The notes below the pieces were generated by a model that did not search any database, was not told the DNA's origin, and was given only the letters and a program-made list of their open reading frames with translations. DNA of 64,000 nucleotides from Streblospio benedicti (lineage: Eukaryota > Annelida > Polychaeta > Spionida > Spionidae), in NCBI GenBank assembly GCA_019095985.1, contig CM032667.1:1510961-1574960 (forward strand), in the 5' to 3' direction. Numbering within the stretch: position 1 is the first letter of the stretch; each line of letters opens with the position of its first letter. Positions 12,801 through 24,774 of this stretch are shown here, piece by piece. The position numbers and the translations under genes are program-made.

Positions 12801-15800
12801 TTGCAATAAGAGCGAAAGCCTAGCCAAAATGTGACTTCCAATGGTTTCTAATGGTATCTTTAAATTCTTGTATAAATCATGAATAAAGAAACCCAAGATG
12901 AGAGAAGTGTTCATTCTTTACTGCATGGGTATTAATTTTAGAGTGAACATAAATGAGTATACAATACATTCCCTCAAACTTGCAACAAGTACATAAATAC
13001 TTTAAAACACACATCGATAAAAGAAAATAGCAAAATTATAGTTTTTCTATGATCATCGTAATCGTTATGAAATGGGGTACTGTCTATGGCCTAACCAGCA
13101 TCTCATGAGCCAAGATCTAACTTTAATATCACAAAACTATTTCTCATCATGAAATCATTCGTCATCTACACACCGATTTAAGCAAGCTTACTAGTACCCT
13201 GTAGTATCTTACACACCTGTTTGAGCAAGCTTTCTAGCACCCTGTAGTAGAGTTTCACACCCAGGTGGAAGCGGTGCTGGGCGATCGTTTCCTGCTCACT
13301 TTTTCCAAACTGTAGAAACTGCTCACAAAACGTGTTTTTCATTTCCGATAATCGGTCTTTTATTGCTGCCTCAGGGTTGTTTGAACAGTTCTGCAATGTG
13401 TATACATGTATTCACATTCTTAACACACAACTCCTCAGTGGAATCACTAGCTTAACAATAGCTCAGAAGTTAATAGTTGTCACTGTTTTTTCTTCATTGA
13501 TGTTTCAATTTGATGCCGTAATATACAGCTCACAAAGAGAACAGAAACTTAGGAATGGCATTTTTTATCTCCTTACTATAACAAATGGCTGGTACCCACC
13601 TGGAAATATTTGACCAGAATGGAAGACGGTCGGTCCTCAGCCGAGGCCAGTAATGACTTGAGACTGGCTACAGTGTTCATCACAGCTCTGCAAAAACATC
13701 ATCAAATTGTCAGTTTAGTGGAAAATATAAACTCGCAATGACCACACCTGTTTCATGGAAGTGATTTTGTAAGTACTTATTTTGACACCAAGGCTCTTTA
13801 TGAAATAATAACAGTGTGACATATTTCGCACAAAAAAGGGAAGGTAGCAGTTTGAATTCAGAAATAGTTGTGTACATTTTGGTGGTGGTCAAGTGGGAAT
13901 TGAACTCGTTTTGGATTTAAGATGTCAGAAATTACATCATTCAATATCAATGCTTATTTGGTGTACAAAGCAAAGCAGCCAAGTCATGTTAAAATCAAAT
14001 TTCATCTTTCATGTGCAGGGACTGGAGACATGTTGGGGTGGGGAGCCCCTGTACCTGACGGGTGTGACTGGTGGCGCCATGCTGCACCCACTCCTCTCCG
14101 CAGTCGCCGCCTGCTGTGAGTTGGCTGGCGCGAGGTGCGGAGCGTGCACCAGGAAGCGCGCCTCATCAATATCCGCCTCCTTCTTGTACCGCACATCATA
14201 CGCTGACCGCAGCCATGACAACTGTAATGAGGAGTGTACATTTCAATTTAGTGTACCAATATAAAATTTCAAACTTTTGTTGCACAGATTTTTTTTTTAA
14301 AACATTTGGAATATCAAACAAAAGAAATAGAGATTTGTTATTTTCAAACATGCCAGTAAATGATAAATATATTATTTTGACTTATTTTTTACACTATCAA
14401 AATAGTGACGAGGAAAAAAATGGATGAAATTCAGATTCAAGCCATCAAAGGGGTCTTTTAAAATCCTATCGTAGCCATTTCACCCATTAATAACAGCAGA
14501 AATACACTGATTTAAAGCCAAATATCATCCTTCGAACCGCAGTAAGAGGAAAGCACTTAAGTTAAGTTGACCTATTCACTGAAGTTCCAAGGGTGGCGGT
14601 TTTTGATGTTTGCCAGTAATTTGCCAAACTTTAACCTGACACATTTTATTCTTTCTGAGGTCTTCTGACGTCTTGAATATGGTATGCACATGACAATTTT
14701 TAGTGGACAAAAAAAGAGAGGAACATAATCATTACCATAGCTAAAACTGATCGCTGGTAACAGGAAAAACTGTGAACACTACGTTGTTTTTTACTTTACT
14801 ACTTACTGTTATCACAGTTCCATCTTCAGTCAGAGTCTGTAGCAACGGAGTCAGCATCGTCTTCTTCACATCCTGAACCTAGAATAATGAAGACGAAAAA
14901 ATAAAAAAAAATAAAAAAATTAGCATATGTTCAATCTTCACGACAATCATTGAAGTAGGGAATACTTTTTAATGTCTATGTACATGTTTGTTGAGAGACA
15001 ATCTGTGATTTCAGGTATGGATGTAAATTCAGTGACTAAACTGTCAAGCCACCAGGTGACAGAGGCCTGCCTACCTCCTCGAGGCCGCCGTGGAAGCGCG
15101 AGCACAGCTCCTGCAGCATGATGTGAGAGTTTCCAGCCTCGGCCTGGTCAGTCGATTCCATCTTCAGACCGTCTGACAACACATACATCCTTTTACTAGG
15201 CATGGATGAGCAGCATTTAAAAACAAGTGGTTATGGTATGATAGTCGGGATCAAGCACTTGTTCACCTTCATTCTGCTGATCAGTAACTTATTCCCACCT
15301 AATCCTGACCCTGACCAATCAGACCTTGAACACATAATTTGAAAGAAACAACAGTTCTTTCTTTAAGTTTATTTTTGTTAAATCAGAACTTGTATGTGAA
15401 GTACAATTGACTTACCAAAAGGTGCCTTAAGCTGGAAGGCCGGAGTGTTGGCCATAACATGGTCAATGCAGGCCATGAGGAGGTGGTAGGTGAGCACCAG
15501 TTCCTGGAATCCCTGCAGAATGCAGCCTAGAACATGGAAGTTTAACAATTGATATGTGCACCAAAGATTTGGCCCTATCAGCTGTGCTCTTGGAGCATCT
15601 GATGGACTTTTTTTAATTCATAAAGAGCATTTAGACCAATGCGAAAATATTACCTTTGGTATGAACAAACAACATCCAACAAAACCTTTTCCTATGTTCA
15701 AATCCTTCCGTATCTGCCGAAAACAACGCTTCACTACAATATAATCATTATGAAAAAATTAATCTAGATACACCATAGCAGAAATCATAGTCCATGCTAA

Positions 15801-18800
15801 GAACTTGAAATACACTATACAGAAATAATCAGACAAAACTAGAATAACACTTACGGTTGAGGAAATGTGTCATCTTTCAAAAACACTTCATTAAAAATTC
15901 TAAGTGAAAAAAAAAATCAATTAGTGGATGCATATTAATAATAACAGTCATTTGGTTTTATTTTTGGTTGTATGTTAAATAAAGTAGAAATTTAGCAGTT
16001 TATTAAAGATTTTCAAACTCATGTCAAAATAAAAACTCCCAAATGAAATGCATATAAATGAAAAACATACCATATGAATATAATAAATTTTAATAAATAT
16101 GTACTTGATAAACAGATTATATATTATCAGTTGTACTTTATAAATAAATAGTACTTCATAAACAGAACAAACATAATGTGAGTACAACACTTAAAAAGTA
16201 AAACATACTCAACTTACTTTTCAAATTTATAGAAAAGTGGGCAAACTATGAGATACTTTCGTTCCAGTTTTGCAATAGCTCTCTCCACAAATTCTAACAC
16301 AGGCAGAACACCACGGATTGCTTTTAGCAAGTTGAAAAATGTGACCATGCTGGAAGAAAAAAAAGCCACATCGTAGAACATATTAGCTGCCACTGGACTG
16401 AGCATCAGGCAGGTCACAGAGGAGAAAAGAAAATCTCTAACTTTTTGCTGAATAAAGTGTAATATTTCCATGGATCAATAAAATGCAAATTACTTGCATT
16501 TTTTTTTTACCAAAGACGCGATAGTTCAAATTCCCTTCAGGGAATCACAATAGTTACATGGTATTTTGTCTCTCTTCCAGTCTGAACCAAGAAGCATGTC
16601 TATGTTTGATTACCAGTGAAATCAAAAATATATAATGACATAACCAGCACATATTGCAATTGCTAGAGCAAATACTTACTTGATGTTGGTGACTGTGAGG
16701 AGATCGGAGACAGTGACACAAGGAGGCTGCTGGATCAATGATAAATGTGGATCACTCTCTCCATATGGCTGACAGTTGCTGCACAAGAATCATAGCATTA
16801 AATTGTCATCATACCATCTAATATTTGTCATGATTACAAAAAAAAAATACAGAAAAAAAAACACAAAAAGATGTTACCTTGCTTCTATTGTTGCAATATA
16901 CAGTAAACACGTAAACCAAGAGAGCTCTGTACCCTGAAAATAAATTCAAAGTTTAAACATAATTGCATTAGACTCTACAGAAGAGCAGCAATGAGGTCAC
17001 AATGGCAAAGAGAGATTATTTCTATGATTCTATAATCAATGTTTGGAAACTTCCTTACCTCTAGAGAGCCTATATCATGTGATTTAAGTTCCTCAAACAA
17101 TTCTAATGCTCTTTCAATGATGGTGTCAGGAATGTCCAAGGATTTAACAGCTTCTTTCAAATGCTGAATATTAGTTTCTGCGCTGTAACATATTGGCAGT
17201 AACATGTTAAAATATGCTTGATAACTGAGAAAAATTCACACTCTAGTATCTCTGTTGTGCTTGATAACTGAGAAAAATTCACACTTTAGTATCTCTGTTG
17301 TGTATAATAGATATGGGATACTAAATATCAAAAGCAACAGACTCCTCGATTCCTATAATTAGACATTAGACATGGTGACCACAGGTTTTACCTAAATGGT
17401 CATTTACATGTTGAAATTTTGCAACATTAATAGCCGAGCCATCTTTGTTACTGTCAATAACCAGACATCGCACCTTTGAGCTGCCAGTGAGAAAGGATAT
17501 CAACATATGCATGGAACATTTTGAACATTCAACGTCAATAACACAGGAGTCCTTAATTACATGTATGAAGTGCATCAAGGCAAGAAATTGATTTTAAAAT
17601 TTACTCTAGGTTTACCCAACAATTACTAGATGCGTATGCTGTCATTCTTAAATACGTTTTCAAACTCGCACGTCAATAAAACATTACATCAGACATACAT
17701 CACTTAACCTAATTATATGCTTAGTACCATGGTCCATACTTTACCACATTCTCAAGAAAACCCTCACTTCTGTTTCCTGTCTGTGCGAGTCTTTTTTTTA
17801 CAACAAACGCACGTGTGCCGTATTGAACATAAACAAGAAAACACATGTGTGCCCTATTGACGTAAACAAGATAACGTCTGGAACGTATAGCGTATCTCTT
17901 AACAAAGGAAAGGCAACGTTTGGCGTACAGAGTTTCACGTGATTGTTTGGCAAGGCACGGTATTTGCTGTATTAACGTCGGCTATTTCAAAGCTCCAGGA
18001 AACTTTTATTAGCGGCCTCTGCTCTAAAACCTGTCAGTGTTTTATACAATATATACAACATATTCTAATTCACAACTAACAAAATCTAGCAACTTAAAGT
18101 ACAGAAATATCACGTCAAAAACGGCCACTTTCCCGTGCATTTATATGGTAACGTGTCAATGTTATCACCTCAAGGTGTTGTGATCACATGACGTATGACG
18201 CGGGGGTTTCCTTGAGAATAGATCACCAGTCGCTAAAACCGGCCATGTACATAAACCGTGAATTCAAGCGACGTAAAAAAATTTAGTGACTTCCACAACA
18301 GGGAGTTCACGTCATAGTAGGTACAATTCACGGACTGTGTGAATGGCCAAACTGCGATTGATGCTCGCCTCAAGTTTCAAGTTTTGACAGCCAGCCATCT
18401 AACAAGATGATTTTAGGCTGTGTGCGGTAAAAGAGAAGAGGTAGAGAGAAAAATAGTAAAAGATCAAGAAGTTAGTGCAGAAGAGGGTGAAAGTAGAAGG
18501 CTAAGATAGGTTAGTTAAATTAAAAAAAAAAAAAAAAAAAAAGTGCATTTTGTGTAGGATAAAAACAGTTTAGGTTGTTAATAAGGAAGAGTATGTGTTA
18601 GTGTGACAATATTGTTTCTGAATATTGCCATAGACTTTGATTGGAGAAACTCTCTTGGTAAATGTCAACAAACAAACAAACAGTACGCGGAAAGTAGGAA
18701 AAACGATAGTAGTTAGTTCTGGCAATGATATTCTGGAGGTGAAGGTTATTTCTTTGTAGATTTAGGTAGCAACCCAAGGGCACAGCAACTAGACCATTTA

Positions 18801-19770
18801 CGATTTTGTACGCCATACTGAATCTACTGTCTACTCTACGTTGACTCAGAGGGCGCCACCTCTCCTCTTATGAGGCAATGCGTGAATGGGAGGCCACGTG
18901 GTATTTGTACATGTACCTCTCCAGAGGCAGGCTATGTAGCCAACTGAGCCTCAGGGGTGGGGGGATCACACTAGCTATAGTTTTCAAACTAGGTGAGTTC
19001 TTTTACGTGCAGAGGTGTGGCTCTCCTCTACACGGGACACGCCTTTTAATGAGGCTTCCGAACCTCCGCTTGGCGTCACTACCGTCTAGTAGTAACACTG
19101 TACGGTGGCGACATGCTTCGGTGGAAATCAGCAACTCAGTGGCAGACGTACGACGTATCGGTTTTGGCGACACTGTGTCTGCCATGACCGGGCCGCGAAC
19201 TTACGACGCAAGCAACTCCTGTTTTCAAGTCGTACCCTCTAACCACTGAGCTACTGAGGACCACAGAGGTATTGTGGTACCGACTGGTCGCCCACCTGGC
19301 TGCTCTTCACTGAACCATATTTCCAGACTGCTAGCTTGTTTAACATGCGGGTCCCATACAGACGAGCAGACGCCTCTAGTATAAATTTTATGGCAATCTG
19401 TTGTTTAATAAAAGACATGGGCCATGGCTCATGGGACAAAATGTTAATATATATAGAACCAGGTTATTTTCTACTTAGTTTCAGTAGTTCGACTTAGTTT
19501 CAGTAGAGAAATTTAAAAGAATCTTAATTCATGGGGATTTATAGATTACAGAGGTTGTGCTGATAAGAGATGTTATTTTGTAGTACTGTCATGACTGGCA
19601 AACCGTACGGTAACATTGTCATCGACTGTCCAAAAATTTAGGCAGAACGTTGTCGTTGTCCCTTTAAATTTGACAGCCATGTATCCTGGACCTGTCATTT
19701 ACCTTTCAATAAATGAACTGTCACCATTATATGGCTCATTAGCTTCCATACTGAACTCGCACTGTTCCAT
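6840..19770 (-). CDS. RB1: Retinoblastoma protein (pocket protein), complete
   Basis: Twenty-five coding exons: 19770-19703, 17182-17059, 16933-16878, 16778-16680, 16349-16218, 15899-15855, 15733-15654, 15526-15416, 15172-15075, 14878-14807, 14221-14055, 13687-13600, 13390-13217, 12446-12332, 12059-11899, 11678-11628, 11354-11156, 10744-10680, 10528-10448, 10083-9976, 9620-9501, 8195-8119, 7921-7747, 7420-7302, 6969-6840. All junctions are GT-AG and in phase, giving 904 residues (human RB1 is 928). RB-N domain about 25-300; the TPVR linker site about 348; pocket A about 351-547 ([34 protein letters not shown]); an Ala/Pro-rich spacer about 548-600; pocket B about 605-738 ([38 protein letters not shown]). 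The C-terminus keeps [15 protein letters not shown] and KRLKFDD, which marks it as RB1 rather than p107/p130. Family role: binds E2F-DP and LxCxE proteins to hold S-phase genes off until CDK phosphorylation. Confidence 0.97.
7217..7250. other. No feature; RB1 intron sequence
   Basis: This short stretch of the intron between RB1 exons 24 and 25 holds nothing beyond AT-rich intron sequence. It is entered only so that the intron is not read as unexamined. Confidence 0.3.
8391..8515 (+). repeat. Tandem duplication, about 65-70 bp unit, two copies
   Basis: ATATGAACTTAGATTTCA followed by a T-run, GATTCCTTCTAC and ATTTTTGTCTT occurs twice in a row inside the RB1 intron between exons 21 and 22. A short GATGTCTTA repeat lies between the copies. 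Confidence 0.85.
8548..9458. mobile_element. CAGGG-ended element with a second element nested inside
   Basis: The ends are inverted repeats: CAGGGAATATCTC on the left and GAGATATTCCCTG on the right. The flanks share AGTTGA (8542-8547, 9459-9464). CAGGG ends suggest hAT, but the flank repeat I can defend is 6 bp rather than the usual 8, so the family is uncertain. The interior contains repeated CACTGGCCA / GGCAAGT words and a nested hAT-like MITE at 9026-9413. It lies in an RB1 intron. Confidence 0.6.
9026..9413. mobile_element. hAT-like MITE with perfect 8-bp target duplication
   Basis: The left end is TAGTATGTGGACGGTT and the right end inverted reads TAGTGTGTGGACGGTT. It is flanked on both sides by CTGGCCAC (9018-9025 and 9414-9421). 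A perfect 8-bp target duplication is diagnostic for the hAT superfamily. AACCGGT words repeat inside. There is no transposase, so it is non-autonomous. It inserted into the older element at 8548-9458. Confidence 0.85.
12498..12915 (+). mobile_element. Penelope-like retroelement 3' fragment
   Basis: Conceptual reading gives blocks such as [18 protein letters not shown] and [19 protein letters not shown], typical of the region at the end of the GIY-YIG endonuclease domain of Penelope-like elements (TGHxxxxxxxKI, then LNRDxGYxLPxxYxxLL). It is followed by a 3' tail ending near CATGAATAAAGAAACCC. That tail recurs, inverted, at 28806 and 20830. The fragment is broken and lies in the RB1 intron between exons 13 and 14. 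Confidence 0.7.
17217..17304 (+). repeat. Tandem duplication of about 44 bp, two copies
   Basis: CTTGATAACTGAGAAAAATT followed by CACACT(C/T)TAGTATCTCTGTTGTG occurs twice in a row with one or two differences. It lies in RB1 intron 1, just upstream of exon 2. Confidence 0.95.
17305..18590. other. RB1 intron 1, proximal part; nothing recognised
   Basis: There is no coding frame of note. Around 17805-17900 there is a loose internal repeat (ACACATGTGTGCCCTATTGA against CGCACGTGTGCCGTATTGA). A 20-base A-run is found near 18522. No RNA gene was recognised. Confidence 0.5.
18598..18865 (-). mobile_element. LINE reverse-transcriptase C-terminal fragment
   Basis: The minus strand reads [19 protein letters not shown], then AVPLGCYL and SYFPRT. 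This is the common end of non-LTR reverse transcriptase proteins (RR...RLxMxYKIxNGLVxIPLxxYL...SFFPRT). Only the last ~90 residues remain, ending in a stop, so it is a 5'-truncated dead copy, as is usual for LINEs. It lies in RB1 intron 1. Confidence 0.75.
18975..19273 (-). mobile_element. tRNA-derived SINE, family 2
   Basis: On the minus strand the head GTAGCTCAGTGGTTAGAG is A-box-like and CGTAAGTTCGCGGCCCGG is B-box-like. The body has GGCAGACACAGTGTCGCC, GTACGTCTGCCACTG and CATGTCGCCAC. The same body follows a similar head at 24991-25216. RNA polymerase III boxes plus a shared tRNA-unrelated body define a SINE. Confidence 0.8.
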
Positions 19771-19877
19771 TGTCCTATAAGTACTGTTTACTAACACTTT
19801 AATAACTCTACATACGGTACTGTGTTTACAAACAACAAAAGTACACGGTTGTTTTCACTCATCCAGTCCAGAGTTAG

Positions 19878-19889
19878 AAAACGCGGGAA
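19878..19889 (-). promoter_or_regulatory. E2F-like site upstream of RB1
   Basis: On the minus strand this reads TTCCCGCGTTTT, a close match to the E2F consensus TTTSSCGC, about 110 bp upstream of the RB1 ATG. Vertebrate RB1 promoters are known to carry an E2F site that allows feedback control. Functional conservation here is inference, as a single site of this length can arise by chance. Confidence 0.5.
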
Positions 19890-19949
19890 GTGTGAAATGT
19901 TAAAGTTTATATGATTGGATGATCTAGCATATGAGATATGAGAAAACTA

Positions 19950-20825
19950 TTTTCATTGGTCATAAACTAGGTCAAGACACCGGTATACTGTGCTGCTACC
20001 TATTGTTAAATTTTAAATAAAACTCATAACGTACACAGCCTAATTGTCGTACACAATGTACCCATGACTAGTGATGGATTTCTTAATATGGTGGTGGTGA
20101 CTCACCTGAATTTACCTGGTCATTGATTGTTAAAAGTTACATGCACAAATGTGTTTGTAAATCTTAACAAATTACTATTTAGTAGGTATGATTGAATAAC
20201 TTAGGTATATGACATTAGTATATGTAGGTTGTTGTCAATTTTGAGAATGTCAGTAATGATTTCAAATTCATTTTAATTAAAATGTAAATGTAAGGTGAGT
20301 GATAAATGGCCAACCAATGAATGAATATGGTATTTTTTTTTATTTTGATATATAATAAAAGCCTGCTGATTAGCACCAAAATAGTTGGGGGGCAAATCCA
20401 CCCAGGCAAATCCGTCAACATCATGCAGTGATAAAATGTTATGTTAAATGCTTTCTAAAAAAAATTATACATGTAGGTGTTAAAAGTGGAGCTTGCATAT
20501 GGGGACATAAAAATGATAAAATGTACTCAAACTTTAGTTTATATGAAATGAACTTTTTACCATCAACAGTGACAGATTTTATGGGCATCAATGGCTAAGA
20601 GGTTATACATGTACATGTAAGTATGGTGGCGAGCGGGACCATCTGTGGGTTTCCGGGACTCCTTAAAAAAAAATAAAAAAAAGGTAAAAAAAGGATGTAA
20701 AAAGTAAAAATAAAGAATGAAAAAAAAACTTAGTGTCATTGTGTTCATTATACTTAATTTCTAATATCTTTTTTTTTTTTACAATCACGGCTTAAACATG
20801 AAAATCATTAATGAGTGAACATACA
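19950..20825. other. Intergenic, RB1 to next gene; nothing recognised
   Basis: AT-rich, no coding frame, with several T and A runs (for example 20331-20343 and 20664-20692). The interval separates the divergent RB1 gene and the gene at 22287. Confidence 0.5.
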
Positions 20826-21525
20826 GTTCATCCTGGGTTCCATTATTCATGATGTAAGATACCTATTGGAACCAATGGCAGATCCAGGTTTTTAGAAAGG
20901 GCGGGGGTGCATTTCAGGGATTTCATGGGTTCCGTATGCACAATCAATGGCAAACTTGTAAAAAACCGATGAAAATGAAGTATTTTGGTGGGAAAAGGGG
21001 GGGGTGCTCCCCCTGCGCCCCCTACATCTGCCTATGGGAACCATTATTGAGCACTATTGCGAGGCTTTCTCTGTTTTCTCAACAGCTTCATCATGGATTT
21101 TTAAGCTCCCCAAACCCAAAACTAGAGTGTCTGACGAAGCCAGTAAGGGAGCTAGCGTTAAGGTCCCTGTGTGTGTACCGTATCTACGGGGTTTATCATA
21201 GAAACTTACTCATGTTTTCAAAGAACATATTATTAATACTTCCCACAAATCTTTTAACACCATCAAGTCTATGATGCCGTCGCCTATTAAGGACAAATTC
21301 ACAGACCTTGCCATGTGCGGGATTATTTACAAAGTGTGTTGTCTTCAGTGCCAATACAAGTATAATCGTGACATAGGTCGGACCCAAGGAACATGAATTT
21401 CGCAGAAAGATCCGCGAGTCAATCGAAATAAGTGTGCGCTCTCTGGAAATGAACCGCGACACTGTTACCACCTGCCCCCTGTCTACTCGTCCCTGCTGTA
21501 ACATGACTGCCATAACTATGGGGCT
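20826..21525 (+). mobile_element. Penelope-like element fragment with inverted tail
   Basis: At 21120-21520 the plus strand gives blocks such as KVPVCVPYLRGLS, HVFKEHIINTSHKSFNTIK and CGIIYKVCCLQC, the approach to and start of a GIY-YIG endonuclease domain, then LEMNRDT. At 20829-20875 the sequence CATCCTGGGTTCCATTATTC is the inverted form of the 3' tail seen at 12915. Tail inversions next to the body are typical of Penelope-like elements. The copy is broken in several places and is interrupted by the MITE at 20877-21032. Confidence 0.7.
20877..21032. mobile_element. GGCAGATC-ended MITE, copy 1
   Basis: The left end is GGCAGATCCAGGTTTTTAGA; the right end inverted reads GGCAGATGTAGG. The interior shares TTTCAGGGATTTCATG and GAAGTATTTTGGTGGG with the copy at 56812-56945, and is G-rich then C-rich. 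It is inserted in the Penelope-like fragment. The superfamily is not assigned. Confidence 0.7.
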
Positions 21526-22286
21526 TATGTGATCAACTGAGGAGTTTCAGTCACAAATCCTTCTATTGTTTAGTCCATATTTTACATTATTAATTGGTAA
21601 TATATGAGAATTTTTTCCATTATTCAGTTTTTCTTTAGGTCAGTCTTGTTGACGATATTCACTGTATTGCAGATATTGATTTTATTCCTAGAAATAATTC
21701 ATAGCACCTTTATCGGTGCGTTTTAAGTTAGATGATCACATTAAACACTTAGAATTGTCACCCTTACTGTTAATTGATTTATATTACAATCAGAATATTG
21801 AGTGTTATATTGTGTATACCTAAGCAAAAAAGCTAGAGGCGAGACCCTGAGATGGCAATAGGGACAGGTCGAGATAGTAAGAGGGCGAGATGCCGAGACT
21901 AATGACAATAGAGACCAACCGATTGCGATACCCCAAAACGGTCCCATTCGGCCACCATATGTATGGGATAAATAATTAATTTTCACATTTTTAATGTTTA
22001 GTATATCATAAACAATAAAGAACAACATATTTTTAAAAGAGCCAGTTATAATAAATATGATAGGATTTATGGGCTCCAACTAGTAGTAACGTGTAGTGAC
22101 ATTCAATATTCAATTCAGTATTGTTACTGTAGGATTACGTGACTACAACTTAGCAAAAGTAAATATCATGCTTCATCAATACAAAACATTCCACTTTGAC
22201 TCCCATCTGTATCTTTACTAACTGCAGTTTGAATCATATTAATCAGTAATGCACCATTTCAAATTATTTCAGATGACATTTAAGCC
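21526..22286. other. Intergenic, upstream of the 22287 gene
   Basis: AT-rich with no convincing coding frame. A short stretch near 21830-21925 has three GAGAC / CGAGA purine-rich words in a row. No promoter element was recognised. Confidence 0.4.
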
Positions 22287-24097
22287 ATGCAGTCTTACAT
22301 GGAACGCAGACTTATTGGAATGCACAATGCGGGATCAGAAATAAATTTGAAAGAAAAGATAATCGTGTTCACAATTGCTGCATTTTGCATATTCTTCTTG
22401 CCATTCTTTCACCTTGGTATGTTTTGCTTTGTTTATATGTATTATTAAAACTGAATTATGTTATTGGTAGCTGTATGATTGAGATACTGATTAAATTACT
22501 CCATACAATAAAAATATAGTGTTTCAAATTTTGTTTTTAGGTGTTTGCTACTATATTTGGGCTCCAGATAAGCCAACCATTAATACTGGGAAGTGCACAT
22601 GTGATTGTTTTGACACTGTCTTTAGAGGTACTTACTAGTTTGTGATATTTAGCAGTACTTGGATGACATCCTACATGTACTTCTCTGAATAATTGAAGTA
22701 GACAAGTGCAAAGTGTGTTAAAATAACTTCAAGTATATCATATTTCGTGTTATAAATCACAAAATAATTTAATAGAATTTAACAACTAAATTTAAAAAAG
22801 ATGTGTATAAATTGGTTTGTTTCAGGTCGATATGAATGGCCACCTAGTAATTATAAACATGTGTATTTTAACTCTACAAGTTCCACACTCAAGATCTGGT
22901 TCCTCACTGTACTTGGGATTCTTGGTCTATATGAGTGCCTAAGGTACTTGTAGTAATTATGTGAACTGTTAAATAGATTTTATTATTTGATTATTCACCT
23001 GCCTGGTACATACATGTATCATTCATGGGGCTCGGTTATTCTATTACATGTATATTATTTTTAGAAAAATATTTCTGATTTGAAGGTGTGATTTATAAGT
23101 TGTATATGTTATAGTCTCAGCTGCAATATTCAAACTACTGATAATTCGAACACTTACCATGGGGGCATAATCATCTAAAACCAACATGCTGAACTTTCCA
23201 TCCAAAAAGCTTACCGGTAAGCTAAACCTGTTAAGAAGTTGGTTGTGTGATAAATTGCTGCTCTTAAAAGTTGATTTAATTTCTTTTTCAGATACCTGAT
23301 TCCTCTGGTGTGGCACGGCCGCATACGATGGCCAATGTTTGCGCTCTTTCTTACCTCCATCTACCCGCACTACTACGGCTGGTGGGGACTGTTCAACTAC
23401 ATCAACGAGGGCTTCTACTATCAGTGGTACCACCAGGTGCGCCAAGCTCATCAATATGTATACCAATTTGTTCAGCAAATTGGACTTTAGTTGGAAACGT
23501 ATGCTTTGAGTAAAACTGCATTGAACTTTCTCCCTTGCCAGCACTACATAGAAATAATAACCAAAGAAACAGAGCAATTAGAACGATCCCATGTATAAAA
23601 CATTACACAGAATTTCCCTATTTTTTGTTCTATATTTTTAACTACAGTTTTAAAATAACTCTAATATTGTAATCTATATTGTATAAATTTTTATTATGAT
23701 TAATGTAATGAACCATCAATTCTTGCTTTTGTAGCTGTTTTTCTCCTTCACTGAAGTGCTTTCTACAGCTATGGTCGTTCATCTCTGTAGTCTTGACAAT
23801 AAGTCGCAGCCATGGAAACTGCTTTTTATCATCAGCATCAACACCATGCACATGATCATCAACAGTTTGGATCAATTCATCAATAACATCATCTTCAGAC
23901 AGAGTCAGACATTTGAGGCTGTCCGTGATTTTGGACTCATGATCCCAGACTTATTTCATGTGTTGTTGAGTTATTTTGAGTTGAGGATTTTAGCAGATAG
24001 TAAAAGTGTGTCTGTGATCAGACTATTCTACAGGGAAGAGATTATGATGGCCTGTGTCATGGTCTCCTTGTTTTCTTTGTTGGGCAAGAACTTGTGA
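22287..24097 (+). CDS. Multi-pass membrane protein, unrecognised, 280 residues
   Basis: Five exons (22287-22416, 22541-22627, 22826-22943, 23292-23436, 23735-24097) with in-phase GT-AG junctions and 281 codons including the stop. The first ATG opens MQSYMERRLIGM. Hydrophobic segments lie at about residues 25-50, 92-112, 122-148, 158-180, 188-210 and 262-278, so there are roughly six passes. Between passes 1 and 2 is a loop with GKCTCDCFDTVFRGRYEW and an NST glycosylation sequon. Later landmarks are IYPHYYGWWGLFNYI, YHQLFFSFTEVLSTAM and NSLDQFINN. The dense WYH/Tyr/Trp patches and clean splice structure show a real, constrained gene. I cannot name the family and do not propose a reaction. It is divergent from RB1, about 2.5 kb away. 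Possible AATAAA near 24513. Confidence 0.82.
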
Positions 24098-24774
24098 TGT
24101 TTAATTATAATGTTCTATTTATTCAGAGACAGTGTCAATGCATTATTTCTTGACGATGTATTGTCATACAACTATTTAATAGCAATTATAATCAACAGTT
24201 TTATCAAACAGTTTCAGGCTGGAACTTTTGCCTTATCATGTTTTGAATAAGTAGAGTAGATTATTGATGCTGGAGGAGTGGGGTTATGGGTTTTGCTTGT
24301 AATATCCTTTGCAATACTTCCTTAGATAATGCTCCATTTATCATGAACATCTACTATATTTTTATTTCGTTTTATTTTGAAAACTAAATGATCTTCCATT
24401 ATAAATGCTGGTGACGTAAATATATACAATGTATGTAATGTGTTCATTTATTGTGAATTCATAGAGTAGTATGAATTAGTTACTGTATTTCTGAATATTG
24501 TTATTACAGTAGAATAAAAAATAGTATAGTAGAATAAAATACAAATACAATTTATACATCAATAAAAAATCTTGTATAATGTGAAATAGAAAATTTTCAT
24601 ACATATGACATTCTGTGGGAATTGCTGCTATTATAGAAATGATGATGCTTTGACAAATGTGGTGAAGTAATTATTTTTTACAAGTTTGCAAAATATTTGT
24701 AGCATCATCTTCAAATTTAATTTGTCTATATTGGGGGCCTTCTATTTATTTTGTATATTTATGTAACTTGGGAC
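24098..24774. other. 3' flank of the 22287 gene; nothing else seen
   Basis: AT-rich sequence with several ATAAAA words, which could serve as poly(A) signals. No coding frame was recognised. Confidence 0.4.

Noticed and set aside
13893-14264. Open frames on the plus strand over 13893-14427
   Set aside because: They overlap RB1 exon 11 in antisense; the minus-strand reading matches the RB1 linker and TPVR region and splices in phase, so the plus frames are shadows.
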